Assembly: GCF_000181495.1 (NCBI RefSeq)
Contig: NZ_ABCF01000009.1
Location: 1-64,000 of the forward strand
From: Bacillus sp. SG-1
GTDB lineage: Bacteria; Bacillota; Bacilli; Bacillales; Bacillaceae_B
Reading direction: 5' to 3'
DNA length: 64,000 bases
Shown: in pieces, positions 9,493 to 18,429 of the stretch
Position numbering within the stretch: the stretch's first letter is position 1
Layout of the letters: each line of letters opens with the position of its first letter
Made by a program: the position numbers and the translations under genes
The notes under the pieces: generated by a model
Database searches by the model: none
Told to the model about the DNA's origin: nothing
What the model saw: only the letters and a program-made list of their open reading frames with translations

Positions 9493-10035
9493 TTATAGGG
9501 TTCCTTGACCAGGTTTCCAGTTAGCCGGGCAAAGTCCGCCGGTTTGCAAAGCCTGTAGCACACGGAGAGTCTCTTCGACATCCCGGCCTATATTGTTATG
9601 AAAGACCGTTTGATATTGAAGTTCCCCTTCTGGGCTAATAATGTATAAGCCGCGAAGCGCGACACCTTCTTCTTCAATCAGAACACCGTACTCACGAGAA
9701 ACCATATGGTTAGTGTCCGCAGCCAGCGCATACCTTAAATCGCCTACTCCATTTTCTTTCCGGTCCGTGTTAATCCAAGCTAAGTGTGTATGTATCGTAT
9801 CAGTAGAAACACCGATAACTTCGGCATCAAGGTCTTCGAATTCATCATAACGGTCCGACATCGCTGTGATTTCGGTCGGGCATAAGAATGAGAAGTCCAT
9901 TGGATAAAAGAATAACACTGTCCATTTATCATTTTTCATATTTTCTTCTAGACTTACTTTACCAAATTCTTTGTTTGGCAATACTGCGTCCATTTTGAAA
10001 CGGGGAGCTTGTTTACCTACCATGCGTTCTGCCAT
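9493..10035 (-). CDS. ykuU: Typical 2-Cys peroxiredoxin (YkuU-like)
   Basis: A thiol peroxidase that reduces hydrogen peroxide or organic peroxides using thioredoxin-type reductants in the cytoplasm. The peroxidatic cysteine is Cys52 in FLCPTE and the resolving cysteine Cys169 in GGLCPANW. The frame could extend to 10089, but GGAGGA sits seven bases before the ATG at 10035 (MAERMVGK), giving 180 residues, the family length. No ahpF flavoprotein is adjacent. A promoter overlapped by a perfect 7-1-7 palindrome lies upstream. In B. subtilis ykuU also sits next to ykuT. Confidence 0.93.
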   Translation of the reverse strand: MAERMVGKQAPRFKMDAVLPNKEFGKVSLEENMKNDKWTVLFFYPMDFSFLCPTEITAMSDRYDEFEDLDAEVIGVSTDTIHTHLAWINTDRKENGVGDLRYALAADTNHMVSREYGVLIEEEGVALRGLYIISPEGELQYQTVFHNNIGRDVEETLRVLQALQTGGLCPANWKPGQGTL

Positions 10036-10101
10036 GAATGAATTCCTCCATAGATTTTTCAAATGAGAATGAGATGGATTCTTTCCCAATCATTACATTT
10101 T

Positions 10102-10144
10102 ACAACAGTTGTAATATAACAGAGTCATTATTCTTACGTCAATT
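10102..10144 (-). promoter_or_regulatory. Peroxiredoxin promoter with overlapping palindromic operator
   Basis: Minus strand: -35 TTGACG (10144-10139), an 18-bp spacer, -10 TATATT (10120-10115). The perfect palindrome TTACAACTGTTGTAA (10116-10102) overlaps the downstream edge of the -10. It resembles PerR boxes (TTATAATNATTATAA, four symmetric differences) and also OhrR/MarR-type sites. Binding here would block transcription. Confidence 0.6.
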
Positions 10145-10332
10145 TCAAGTAATAACGAATCTGTAACAAAGAAATGACTATCTATAGACTGTCTAGCTCA
10201 ATCCCTTCCTGGAAGATATTATGCCAATAAAAAGGGAGCACCTGTTTATATATCACTTTCGGACGAGAATAATTGTGACCGTATTTCTAAAAACTTATCA
10301 TATAAGAGAGGCTGTATAAAACACTCAGTTCT

Positions 10333-10363
10333 TTGACAACACTATTGTAATTATGTATATACT
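10333..10363 (+). promoter_or_regulatory. Probable promoter of the MscS gene
   Basis: TTGACA at 10333-10338 is consensus. TATATA (17-bp spacing) or TATACT (19-bp spacing) would serve as the -10. It lies about 55 bp upstream of the start codon. Confidence 0.55.
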
Positions 10364-10416
10364 TAGAAGGTCATTTTTGCATGTACATACATCAATAAAT
10401 AGAAAGGATGACTATA

Positions 10417-11283
10417 ATGGACTATATTTTAGGTTTAAATGTAGTTACTGAAAGAATCTATGATTTTGACTGGACAGGCCTGTTAGTTACTATTGGCATT
10501 GCTGCTCTGCAGATCATTGCCATTTACATCGCCTTTTTAATAGTAAAAGGTTTTGGGAATAAGGTTCTCGAGCGTGCTTTCAGCAAATATGGAGAACGGA
10601 ACAATATTTCTGAAGGAAGAGCTCAAACATTGGAAAGCCTGGCGAAAAACATATTCGCCTATGTGCTGATTTTCATTTTCTTCGTTACAATACTGCAGAT
10701 ATTCGGTATTGAGGTCACTGCTATCCTAGCTGGTGCCGGGATCATCGGATTAGCGGTTGGATTCGGGGCTCAAGGCCTTGTCAGCGATGTCGTAACCGGG
10801 TTCTTCATTTTACTGGAAAAGCAGGTCGATGTCGGTGATTATGTGACAACGGGCAGTTTCTCCGGGATTGTTGAAGCGGTCGGATTGAGGACTACACAAA
10901 TCCGCAGTTTCGATGGTACATTGAATTTTGTTCCTAACCGGGAGATTACAAGTTTGAGCAATCACTCCAGAGGAAACATGAGAGCTCTTGTCGATATCGG
11001 CATATCTTATGATGATGATATTGATAAAGCAATTTCCGTGCTTCAGCAAGTTTGCGACAAAGTTGCAGCGGAAGACGAGAATATCGTAGATGGGCCTAAC
11101 GTAATCGGTGTTCAGTCACTCGGTGCTTCCGATGTTGTCATCCGGGTAATTGGAAAAACAAAGAACATGGAACAGTGGGGAGTGGAACGCAAGCTTCGCA
11201 AAGCACTTAAAGAAGCTCTTGATCAGAACGGCATTGAAATCCCTTATCCTCACCAGGTTTATATCGAAAAGAAAGAACAGTAA
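10417..11283 (+). CDS. ykuT: Small-conductance mechanosensitive channel (YkuT-like)
   Basis: An MscS-family channel that opens under membrane tension and releases solutes on hypo-osmotic shock. About three membrane helices occupy residues 20-130. The pore-lining, glycine/alanine-rich TM3 (GAGIIGLAVGFGAQGLVSD) is well conserved, followed by the cytoplasmic beta domain (DVGDYVTT, VPNREI) and the alpha/beta cage. An upstream in-frame ATG at 10408 touches the GAAAGG ribosome site; the ATG at 10417 is correctly spaced and gives 288 residues. B. subtilis YkuT is one of several MscS paralogues, so other copies may exist elsewhere in the genome. Confidence 0.93.
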   Translation: MDYILGLNVVTERIYDFDWTGLLVTIGIAALQIIAIYIAFLIVKGFGNKVLERAFSKYGERNNISEGRAQTLESLAKNIFAYVLIFIFFVTILQIFGIEVTAILAGAGIIGLAVGFGAQGLVSDVVTGFFILLEKQVDVGDYVTTGSFSGIVEAVGLRTTQIRSFDGTLNFVPNREITSLSNHSRGNMRALVDIGISYDDDIDKAISVLQQVCDKVAAEDENIVDGPNVIGVQSLGASDVVIRVIGKTKNMEQWGVERKLRKALKEALDQNGIEIPYPHQVYIEKKEQ

Positions 11284-11290
11284 TACAAAA

Positions 11291-11322
11291 CAGCGCCCGG
11301 ATTCTCCGAGCGCTGTTTTTTT
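11291..11322 (+). terminator. Terminator of ykuT
   Basis: CAGCGCCCGG-ATTCT-CCGAGCGCTG has one mismatch in ten pairs and is followed by seven Ts. Confidence 0.9.
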
Positions 11323-11541
11323 AGCATTTTAGATACGATAATAACGATCCTAATTTAGAAGCTGCTATCGCTAATAATATAGAGATAATTAGACATGGAA
11401 TGGTTCCTGACCTGCTGCGGATTTAGCCCAGCGAGAAGGCTGGTTCCGGCATCAAGCCTCACAGGAGTTCTCGTACTTGGAACAGAGGTACCTCCTGGAT
11501 AATTCCTTTTCAACTTCCAACAGGATCTCTCCACCCAATTT

Positions 11542-12663
11542 TTATAAAGTCTTGATATATTCCGTTACGGTAGCGATTGCAAAATCGATGGCCTCTTCGT
11601 CAGGGTTCAGCATGGCATGATGCAGTCCATATTGGGAATCAACACCGAGCCAGAACATGAAACCGGGGATTTCTTCAAGCATGTATCCGAAGTCTTCACC
11701 CGTCATTGCTTCATCACAAATGACCAAGTTTACATCCTGTTTTTCTTTAAGATAATCTATGAACCTGTTGGTCGCTTCTTTCTCGTTATAAACCTGGCGG
11801 TACATACTGCCATAATCAATTACAGCCTCACAATCAAAGCCTATTTCAATTCCTTTTACAAGTGCCTCGATTCTTTCTTTCACACTCACCATTGACTCAG
11901 TCGACAATGTTCGGATCGTCCCTTCAAGCCTTGCTGTTTCTGCGATGATATTCTGGACAGTTCCTCCTGTTATCTTACCGACTGTTACCACAGCACTATC
12001 CAAAGGGTTGATGTTTCTGGACACAACCGTCTGCAATTGTGTGACAAGCATAGAGGCTGCCACCACCATATCCTTTGTGTTGTGAGGGTAGGCTGCATGT
12101 CCGCCTTTACCTTTTAAATCGATAAATAGTTCAGAAGTATTGGCAAACAACAAACCCTCTTTCAACGCGATTGTTCCTACCTCATATTCCGGGGCAACAT
12201 GAAGCCCCATGATAAAGTCTGGCTTCCATTTTTTCATGATCTCACTTTCGAGCATCGGTTTTGCCCCGCCGGGACCTTCTTCGGCTGGTTGAAAAATAAA
12301 TAGAAGGTCATCATTAATGGGATTGTGAACATAGTGTGTGAGAACCCCTAAAGCAATACTCATATGGAAATCATGGCCACATGCATGCATTCTGCCTTCG
12401 TGTTCCGAGCGGAATGGGAGGCCGGTATTTTCCTCGATCGGTAAACCGTCAATGTCTGTTCGATAACCAATAATCTTTTGGGGATTTTCACCATTAATCC
12501 TGACAAACAAGCCTGTTTTCCATTTCCTCACTTCAAGCCTATCTTGCGGAAGAGAATTTATATAAGAGAGCAGGTAGTTTTGAGTTTTATTTTCTTGAAA
12601 TCCCAGTTCAGGAATTTTATGCAGTTCTCTTCTGATTTCTACAAATGGACTCTTTACTGACAT
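11542..12663 (-). CDS. dapL: N-acetyldiaminopimelate deacetylase
   Basis: An M20 metallopeptidase-family amidohydrolase that removes acetate from N-acetyl-LL-diaminopimelate in the acetylase branch of lysine and cell-wall precursor synthesis. Metal-site motifs [10 protein letters not shown] and EEGPGGAKP, the dimerisation-domain motif [10 protein letters not shown] and the late [11 protein letters not shown] are visible. It has 373 residues, the usual length. AAAGGAG precedes the ATG. It lies 107 bp downstream of dapH, whose acetyltransferase makes the precursor of its substrate, so the pair carries out sequential steps. A hairpin in the gap may lower its expression relative to dapH. The assignment matches B. 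subtilis YkuR. Confidence 0.93.
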   Translation of the reverse strand: MSVKSPFVEIRRELHKIPELGFQENKTQNYLLSYINSLPQDRLEVRKWKTGLFVRINGENPQKIIGYRTDIDGLPIEENTGLPFRSEHEGRMHACGHDFHMSIALGVLTHYVHNPINDDLLFIFQPAEEGPGGAKPMLESEIMKKWKPDFIMGLHVAPEYEVGTIALKEGLLFANTSELFIDLKGKGGHAAYPHNTKDMVVAASMLVTQLQTVVSRNINPLDSAVVTVGKITGGTVQNIIAETARLEGTIRTLSTESMVSVKERIEALVKGIEIGFDCEAVIDYGSMYRQVYNEKEATNRFIDYLKEKQDVNLVICDEAMTGEDFGYMLEEIPGFMFWLGVDSQYGLHHAMLNPDEEAIDFAIATVTEYIKTL

Positions 12664-12703
12664 GATTCTTACTCCTTTCCATTATCTTTAATTAACCTAT
12701 ATG

Positions 12704-12739
12704 AAAAGGACTGATGCCGATTGGGCCTTCAGTCCTTTT
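12704..12739 (-). terminator. Hairpin between dapH and dapL
   Basis: AAAAGGACTGA and TCAGTCCTTTT form an 11-bp stem with a 14-base loop. On the minus strand it is followed by only a short T tract (TTTTC). It may be a partial terminator or an RNA processing/stability element between the cotranscribed dap genes. Confidence 0.6.
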
Positions 12740-12770
12740 GAATTCACTTCACTTTTGCGTGAGGTAAATC

Positions 12771-13481
12771 TTACAGTTGTCTCAACTCTTGTTTGATTTC
12801 GGTTTTAGACTTCGTTTTTTCATCAATTTCTTTAATGACTTTCGCCGGAGTTCCTGCTACTACAGTGTATGGAGGCACATCTTCGACTACAATGGCTCCT
12901 GCTGCAACGACAGCACCTTTTCCGACTGTTACACCTTCAAGAATGACAGCGTTGGCTCCTACAACCACATCGTCTTCAACCACAACAGGTTTTGCAGAAG
13001 GCGGTTCAATAACACCTGCAAGGACAGAACCTGCTCCGATGTGGCAGTTTTTGCCGACAGTAGCGCGTCCTCCGAGGACAACATTCATATCAATCATGGT
13101 TCCTTCGCCGATGACAGAACCGATATTAATGGAAGCACCCATCATGATGACAGCATTATCGCCAATTTCAACCTGATCACGGATAATCGCGCCCGGCTCA
13201 ATACGAGCTTTGATGCCCTTCATATCAAGCAGTGGGATGGCTGAGTTACGGCGGTCATTTTCCACAACATAATCCTCGATATTGTCTCTATTGGTTTCAA
13301 GCGCTTGAGAAATCTCAGCCCACTCACCAAATACAACGCCTGTTTCACCATTGATAAAACTTTTGGCATTTTCCCCAAAGTTGATACCTGAAAGATTTCC
13401 TTTCACATAAACCTTAACCGGTGTAGACTTCGTACTATTTTGAATAAATGAGATGATCTCATTTGCATCCATTTGTTTCAT
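12771..13481 (-). CDS. dapH: Tetrahydrodipicolinate N-acetyltransferase
   Basis: Transfers acetyl from acetyl-CoA to tetrahydrodipicolinate, the branch-specific step of the acetylated diaminopimelate pathway. Residues about 90-205 are hexapeptide repeats of the left-handed beta-helix type ([39 protein letters not shown]), and DapH forms trimers. An N-terminal domain of ~85 residues and a short charged tail ([13 protein letters not shown]) complete the 236 residues. ATG is preceded by GGGGG at eight bases. It is 84 bp downstream of ccpC and upstream of dapL, the same order as in B. subtilis apart from missing flavodoxin genes. Confidence 0.94.
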   Translation of the reverse strand: MKQMDANEIISFIQNSTKSTPVKVYVKGNLSGINFGENAKSFINGETGVVFGEWAEISQALETNRDNIEDYVVENDRRNSAIPLLDMKGIKARIEPGAIIRDQVEIGDNAVIMMGASINIGSVIGEGTMIDMNVVLGGRATVGKNCHIGAGSVLAGVIEPPSAKPVVVEDDVVVGANAVILEGVTVGKGAVVAAGAIVVEDVPPYTVVAGTPAKVIKEIDEKTKSKTEIKQELRQL

Positions 13482-13565
13482 GCGTAAAACCCCCTTGAAA
13501 ATATGTATATATTCAGAAATCTAGTATTCACTTTAACAAATTAAAGGACAAAAGACAAGAATTCG

Positions 13566-14456
13566 CTACAAAATTGAATTACTATTTTCTTCTATAAATT
13601 CCTCTACTATTTCTACAAATGCTTTTACCTGTTTCAGCTGAAACGCCGAATCATAGCCCAATAGCCATGTATCCCTGTGAATTGAGCCTTTCTTTTCATC
13701 CATTAAAGGAATCTTATACAAGTTTTCCTCTGCTCCATTTAAAGTAATAGCAGGAAGTATTGCATAGCCAATACCATTAAAGGTCATCTGTTTACACGTC
13801 TCAATCTGGTCCACAACAATGGTCCTTTTGGGTACAGACTGAAACTGCCGGTGCCACCAGTCCTGGATTTCCTGGTAATAGTTAGAATCACTTTTGAACT
13901 GAATGAATGGGCGATCTGTTTTCAGTACTTCCTCCACTTTCTGAATCTCTCTGTCCACCAGATAGAGCCTATCGGTAAAGAGGTGGTACTTAGGTCCTTT
14001 CCAATCTGCCGTCCCCCTTATAATACCTATATGGACCTCGTCTTCATACAGTGCTTCAAGAATTTCACTGCTCCATCCTGTAATCAATGAAATTTTTGCA
14101 TGAGGATAAGTATCTACAAACTTCTTTAACACTTGAGGCAGCCAGTTTTGGCCTACAATGGAAGCACAGGCAATCTTCAAAGTACCATGTACCTGCGATT
14201 GCAGGGCCTGAATTTCTTCCTTCACTTTCTCTTCTTTCTGTAGCATTTCTTGTGAAAGCTTTACAACAAGCTCCCCGGCTGGAGTAAGCGACAGGCCTTT
14301 CTGAGACCTTAAAAACAGCTTTGTTCCCCACTCTTTTTCAATGTTTTGCAATCTTTGGGATAATGCAGGCTGGGAAACGAACAGTCTTTCTGCCGCCTTT
14401 CTCATATTCATTTCCTGTGCAAGTACAGACATCAATTGATATTCGGAGAAAGCCAT
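13566..14456 (-). CDS. ccpC: LysR-type regulator CcpC of the TCA-branch genes
   Basis: CcpC is a citrate-responsive repressor of citrate synthase and aconitase genes. The N-terminal winged helix (MNMRKAAERLFVSQPALSQRL) is nearly identical to the B. subtilis protein as I recall it. The effector domain also matches (SLITGWSSE, HIGIIRG, RPFIQFKSDS, DQIETCKQM, DTWLLGY). Length from ATG 14456 is 296 residues. A GTG at 14468 is in frame but only one base from AAAGGG, and alignment with CcpC favours the ATG. Neither citB nor citZ is in the window, so its targets are distant. Confidence 0.9.
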   Translation of the reverse strand: MAFSEYQLMSVLAQEMNMRKAAERLFVSQPALSQRLQNIEKEWGTKLFLRSQKGLSLTPAGELVVKLSQEMLQKEEKVKEEIQALQSQVHGTLKIACASIVGQNWLPQVLKKFVDTYPHAKISLITGWSSEILEALYEDEVHIGIIRGTADWKGPKYHLFTDRLYLVDREIQKVEEVLKTDRPFIQFKSDSNYYQEIQDWWHRQFQSVPKRTIVVDQIETCKQMTFNGIGYAILPAITLNGAEENLYKIPLMDEKKGSIHRDTWLLGYDSAFQLKQVKAFVEIVEEFIEENSNSIL

Positions 14457-14689
14457 GACAGTTTTCACACCCTTTCAATAAGTTTTTCTTATATTATATA
14501 TTAATTTTTATGTAATTTCATTATGACCTTTAAAAGAATAGACTACAAGTGAAGGTTCCCTTTTAAGTAAACTTGTTACTTTTGATAAGCCCATATGGGT
14601 GACTCTAAGGGGATAGCGAAAAAAGCAAACGAAGCCGTTTAGCGAAGTACAGTTTTATGAATTACGATGAACTAAGCACAACACTCAGC

Positions 14690-14790
14690 CGAGAAGTGAA
14701 CAGGCGATCTCTCCTGCTTCTCTTGTGAATATCGCCCCCCAAGAAACTATGAGCTGGAACGAACGTCCCACTGATCCTAATATGTTCTAA
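14690..14790. repeat. Decayed copy of the GC-rich dispersed element
   Basis: GAGAAG...CAGG pairs with CCTG.CTTCTC, and CTGGAACGAACGTCCCACTGATCC resembles the right part of the copies at 25.66 and 63.68 kb. Heavy divergence makes the limits approximate. It lies in the 14457-14807 gap between ccpC and the tandem array; nothing else was recognised there. Confidence 0.4.
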
Positions 14791-14807
14791 AGACCGAAAA
14801 CTTGTGC

Positions 14808-15325
14808 TTCGAGGTGGTCGAATCCCAAAAAGAGAGAATCTGCCCCGTCTAAGTGCTGCTTCGAGGTGGTCGAATCCCAAAAAAAGAGAATCGGTCCCGT
14901 CAAAGTGCTGCTTCGCGGTGGTCGAATCCCCAAAAGAGAGAATCGGCCCCGTCTAAGTGCTGCTTCGAGGTGGTCGAATCCCAAAAAAAGAGAATCGGTC
15001 CCGTCAAAGTGCTGCTTCGAGGTGGTCGAATCCCAAAAAGAGAGAATCGGCCCCGTCTAAGTGCTGCTTCGAGGTGGTCGAATCCCAGAAAGAGAGAATC
15101 TGCCCCGTCTAAGTGCTGCTTCGAGGTGGTCGAATCCCCAAAAAAGAGAATCGGTCCCTTCAAAGTGGTGCTTCGAGGTGGTCGAATCCCAAAAAGAGAG
15201 AATCGGCCCGTCTAAGTGCTGCTTCGAGGTGGTCGAATCCCCAAAAAAGAGAATCGGTCCCTTCAAAGTGGTGCTTTAAGGTGGTCGAATCCTAAAAAGA
15301 GAGAATCGACCCGTCAAAGTAGAGT
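14808..15325. repeat. 52-bp tandem array, about 10 copies
   Basis: The unit contains GTGCTGCTTCGAGGTGG, TCGAATCCC, AAAAAGAGAGAATCGG and CCCCGTCTAA or CCGTCAAA. The two end variants roughly alternate, suggesting a 104-bp higher-order unit. Because 52 is not a multiple of three, open frames across it are artefacts. The array ends 35 bp before the TSUP permease start, so that gene's promoter must lie inside or beyond the array, or be very close. The same unit appears inverted at 41.75 kb. Confidence 0.95.
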
Positions 15326-15359
15326 TGCTGAAAGGCGTATTTCAAGAGAGGTGAATAAC

Positions 15360-16091
15360 ATGTTTTTTATACTATTGGTGACCGGTTTTTTTACTGCTTT
15401 AATAGGTACAGTTGCCGGGAGCGGGGGATTGATAGGGATGCCCGTAATGTTGTTGGCCGGGCTTCCTGTCCACTCAGCCATAGCTACCAGTAAGTTTTCC
15501 AATACACTCAGTTCATTTTCGAGTTTTGCTTATCTGTTAAATAAAAAAGAAATAAAATGGAAAGAAGCCTTATCCATCCTGCCGTTTGCTTTTGGCGGCG
15601 GAATGGCAGGCGGGCTCACTGCCGGATTGCTTTCACAGAAAGTCATGGAAGTCATTGCTGTCTTTTTATTGATTTCAGCATTTTCCATCAGTTTCTTAAA
15701 GAAGCCTGCAGCAGCAGACAACAGCAACGATGCGCCCCTTAAAGGGATTGGCCCCTTTTTAACAGCCATCGGTTTCTATGACGGTATGTTTGGGCCTGGC
15801 CAGGCCACGATGTTGATGCATACCTTTCTATATAAAGGGGTGTCTTACCTCAAATCCATTGCCTTCACAAGGTTTCAAACCTTCGTTTCTTGTTCAGCCG
15901 CATTTTTGGCATACCTATTCAACGGTCATTTCATTTGGCAGGCCGGCCTTGCGTTTTGCTTGGGAAGTATAATCGGGGCTCAAACCGCGGTAAGATTCGC
16001 CGACAAAGTTCCGTTAAAAACAGCAAAGTTGTTTCTAAATGGCATGACCCTTATTCTCATAATCCAAATTATACATTCCCTGTTTTCATAG
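15360..16091 (+). CDS. TauE/SafE (TSUP) family permease
   Basis: An integral membrane protein of 243 residues with about eight hydrophobic segments, of the family that exports sulfite, sulfoacetate or other organosulfur anions. Family glycine-rich motifs are present in both halves: GTVAGSGGLIGMPVML near the N-terminus and GFYDGMFGPGQ in the second repeat. The reading frame extends back into the upstream tandem array, but AGAGAGGTG precedes the ATG at 15360, which gives the natural N-terminus MFFILLVTGFFTALIG. It stands alone between an array and a convergent exporter gene, so the substrate cannot be inferred. Confidence 0.85.
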   Translation: MFFILLVTGFFTALIGTVAGSGGLIGMPVMLLAGLPVHSAIATSKFSNTLSSFSSFAYLLNKKEIKWKEALSILPFAFGGGMAGGLTAGLLSQKVMEVIAVFLLISAFSISFLKKPAAADNSNDAPLKGIGPFLTAIGFYDGMFGPGQATMLMHTFLYKGVSYLKSIAFTRFQTFVSCSAAFLAYLFNGHFIWQAGLAFCLGSIIGAQTAVRFADKVPLKTAKLFLNGMTLILIIQIIHSLFS

Positions 16092-16097
16092 AAGAGC

Positions 16098-16128
16098 CAA
16101 AAAAGTCTCCCCAGTGAGAGGGGAGACT
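16098..16128 (-). terminator. Terminator of the DHA2 exporter gene
   Basis: AGTCTCCCC/GGGGAGACT form a nine-pair stem with a seven-base loop. The T run follows on the minus strand. It may also slow transcripts from the convergent TSUP gene. Confidence 0.85.
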
Positions 16129-16132
16129 ACTT

Positions 16133-17626
16133 TCAGGTATTGCGAGGCAAAAACAAAATGAGTGCCAAGCTTACCAGAGCAAAGAACAAGACGCCTATAT
16201 ACACCCAATGAAGTGAAAAGGTGAGCCCCGACTGTAAGGTTTCTCTCAAGGGCGTACTTAGTGCCATTCTTTTTTCTTCATCCAAAAGCATATTGACTAC
16301 ATCGATATCAGCCTTGGTGTTATCTTTATTCTCCAAATACTGTTTGATGGAGCTGTTAAGGATTCCTCCAAGCAATGCGGCTCCAAGTGTACTTCCAATA
16401 CTTCTCATAAACATATTAGCAGCCGTGGCAATTCCCCTTTGCTTCCATTCAACCGTACTCTGGATCGATACAATAAATGAGGTTGAGGTCAATCCCATCC
16501 CTGCACCGATAAAAAAAGAGCCAATAGCAGCCCACACAGGACCTGAATCAGCGCCCATGGTGACAAAAAAGGTACTGCCGACAATCAGTGATATCCCGCC
16601 TGCCAGCGATGTCCTATAATACCCAATTTTCAGCAGCAGCCTACCAGCAACCGTAGCGGCAATCGGCCACCCGATCGACATGGTTGTCAGTGTGAAGCCA
16701 GCCACTGTTGGACTCCGCTCCATGACGCCCTGTACAAAAGCTGGCAGGAAGCTTGATATACCAATCAGCATCACACCGGTCGTCAGGGAGACAATATTCG
16801 CAATAAAGATAGAGCGCTCCTTCCATATTCCGAATGGCATCATGGGCTCGGAAGCTCTCTTCTCTTGAAAGACAAACAATAAAAAAAATAAAGCAGCAGC
16901 AGCCAGTAACCCAAGAGCCGCTGGTGAGCTCCAAGGGATGTGCACACCGCCCTCCACTAAGATAAACATCAGCGAGGAAATGGATATTGTCAGTAATACG
17001 GCCCCTAGATAATCGATATTATGCTTTTCTTTTTTAACATTCTCATGAAGAAACAGCCACAGGGCGACAATCGACAATACTCCAAGAGGCACATTGACCC
17101 AAAAAACATAATGCCAGCTGACATATTCAACAAGAAGGCCGCCAATAGCAGGTCCGCTTATTGCTGATATTCCCCAGACGGAAGACAGGTACCCCTGTAT
17201 CTTCGCCCTTTCTTCTCTTGTATAAATATCACCGACAATGGTAGTGGCGATCGGCAGGACAGCACCTGCGCCGACCCCTTGGATAAGCCTGAAAGCAATC
17301 AATTGCTCCATCGACTGCGAAAAGCCGCAAAGGATGGAGCCCGTCATGAATAAGATTATTCCAAAGGTGATGATCGGTTTTCTTCCAAATAAATCCGAGA
17401 GCTTCCCATAAATCAAAACGGTAACAGCATTCATCAGCAGGTAAGCAGAAAACACCCAACTGTATAAAGAAAACCCGCCGAGGTCCCCAACTATGGCGGG
17501 CATGGCCGTTGAGACGATGGTCGCCTCAATTGCCCCCATAAACATAGCAAGCATGACTGCAGCCAAAACAAATGGCCTCTTGGTTCTTTTCGGAGCCTGT
17601 CCGATTAACCCCCCATCAGAATTCAT
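16133..17626 (-). CDS. MFS drug exporter, DHA2 (14-TM, EmrB/QacA) family
   Basis: A proton-coupled multidrug exporter. About fourteen hydrophobic segments span the protein. Motif A between TM2 and TM3 reads GKLSDLFGRKPI and the motif C-like segment in TM5 is GISAISGPAIGGLLVE. Length from ATG 17626 is 497 residues. Upstream in-frame starts at 17632 and 17689 are less likely, because GAGAGGGG is correctly spaced only for 17626. It follows darB by 67 bp on the same strand and could be cotranscribed, but no functional link is known. No regulator gene is adjacent; the substrate is unknown. Confidence 0.88.
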   Translation of the reverse strand: MNSDGGLIGQAPKRTKRPFVLAAVMLAMFMGAIEATIVSTAMPAIVGDLGGFSLYSWVFSAYLLMNAVTVLIYGKLSDLFGRKPIITFGIILFMTGSILCGFSQSMEQLIAFRLIQGVGAGAVLPIATTIVGDIYTREERAKIQGYLSSVWGISAISGPAIGGLLVEYVSWHYVFWVNVPLGVLSIVALWLFLHENVKKEKHNIDYLGAVLLTISISSLMFILVEGGVHIPWSSPAALGLLAAAALFFLLFVFQEKRASEPMMPFGIWKERSIFIANIVSLTTGVMLIGISSFLPAFVQGVMERSPTVAGFTLTTMSIGWPIAATVAGRLLLKIGYYRTSLAGGISLIVGSTFFVTMGADSGPVWAAIGSFFIGAGMGLTSTSFIVSIQSTVEWKQRGIATAANMFMRSIGSTLGAALLGGILNSSIKQYLENKDNTKADIDVVNMLLDEEKRMALSTPLRETLQSGLTFSLHWVYIGVLFFALVSLALILFLPRNT

Positions 17627-17693
17627 TTCCATTCCCCTCTCCCGATGGTTTCTATACTCAATATTAAAGCCCCCAATAAGGGAGCTCAAGAAT

Positions 17694-18134
17694 TTATGCT
17701 TCGTTATGTAAATTACGGTTGAGCTGTTTAAGTATCACTCTTCTTGTCATAATACCCTCAAAAAAACCTTCATCGTCCACCACACATAAAAACGGACGAT
17801 CAATCAAGAGCTCCAATGCTTTTTTGAACTGGGTTTGAAGAGAAATTGTTGGAAAATCCACTTCCATGACTTCCTCAACCTTTTTTTGATCCAGTTTATC
17901 AAATTCAATATGCTCAAGACCCAGGATTGAATCAGTTATTAAGCTTGAGCTGATTAATCCTTGCAGGCGAAATTGAGGGTCGAGCACAGGAATGGAGGAA
18001 TAACCGCTTTTGGTTAAAACGAGCAGAGCGTGTTCCAATGTATTTGTCTTTTGTACATGCGCTACCTTTTCAGACGGAATGATAAAGTCGGCAATATTCG
18101 CTTCTAAAAAATCCTTGCTGTATAATGAAAACAT
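17694..18134 (-). CDS. darB: c-di-AMP-binding CBS-domain protein DarB
   Basis: Two CBS motifs occupy about residues 12-70 and 85-140 of 146, matching B. subtilis YkuL (DarB/CbpB). In that organism apo-DarB stimulates the Rel (p)ppGpp synthetase and pyruvate carboxylase when c-di-AMP, and thus potassium, is low. Conserved-looking segments include SGYSSIPVLDPQFRLQGLIS and RPFLCVVDDEGFFEGIMTRR. It is a soluble dimer in the family. Together with ktrC it places two potassium/c-di-AMP proteins in this segment. Confidence 0.92.
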   Translation of the reverse strand: MFSLYSKDFLEANIADFIIPSEKVAHVQKTNTLEHALLVLTKSGYSSIPVLDPQFRLQGLISSSLITDSILGLEHIEFDKLDQKKVEEVMEVDFPTISLQTQFKKALELLIDRPFLCVVDDEGFFEGIMTRRVILKQLNRNLHNEA

Positions 18135-18273
18135 TTTTAACCCCTCACTCTCGAAGATAAAAAGCCGGCTTCACATGACTATCAAGTACGGAAATCATGC
18201 GACGGATTACTTAATGAAAGCCGACTTTTATTGTAACATACTTTTGCCGAAATGGTGGGGGTGAGGAAACCGC

Positions 18274-18429
18274 TTACCCTTTTTTTGTGATGATATTTTT
18301 TTGGTGATATCCACAAAAAGGGCAGTCATACATTACATTTTGGTTTGATAGCGCCGTGAGGACGAGTTCAATATCTTTTTCCTGCCGGCATTCCGGACAA
18401 ACTATTTTAGGATTTGTATTTTTAATCAT
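18274..18429 (-). CDS. Small zinc-ribbon protein, 51 residues
   Basis: A previously unlisted short gene. The ATG at 18429 has GAGGTG seven bases upstream and the frame ends in TAA at 18274. The protein carries CPEC near residues 11-14 and CPFC at 36-39, a classical two-knuckle zinc ribbon, with a lysine-rich tail. It lies between ykuJ and darB on the same strand. I do not recognise an exact family. Zinc ribbons of this size often bind nucleic acid or act as adaptors, but no function is claimed. Confidence 0.75.
   Translation of the reverse strand: MIKNTNPKIVCPECRQEKDIELVLTALSNQNVMYDCPFCGYHQKNIITKKG

Noticed and set aside
14853-15295. Several overlapping open frames in both strands over the 14.8-kb array
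   Set aside because: They are produced by a repeat whose 52-bp period shifts phase each copy; products are repeats of the same motif with no ribosome sites.
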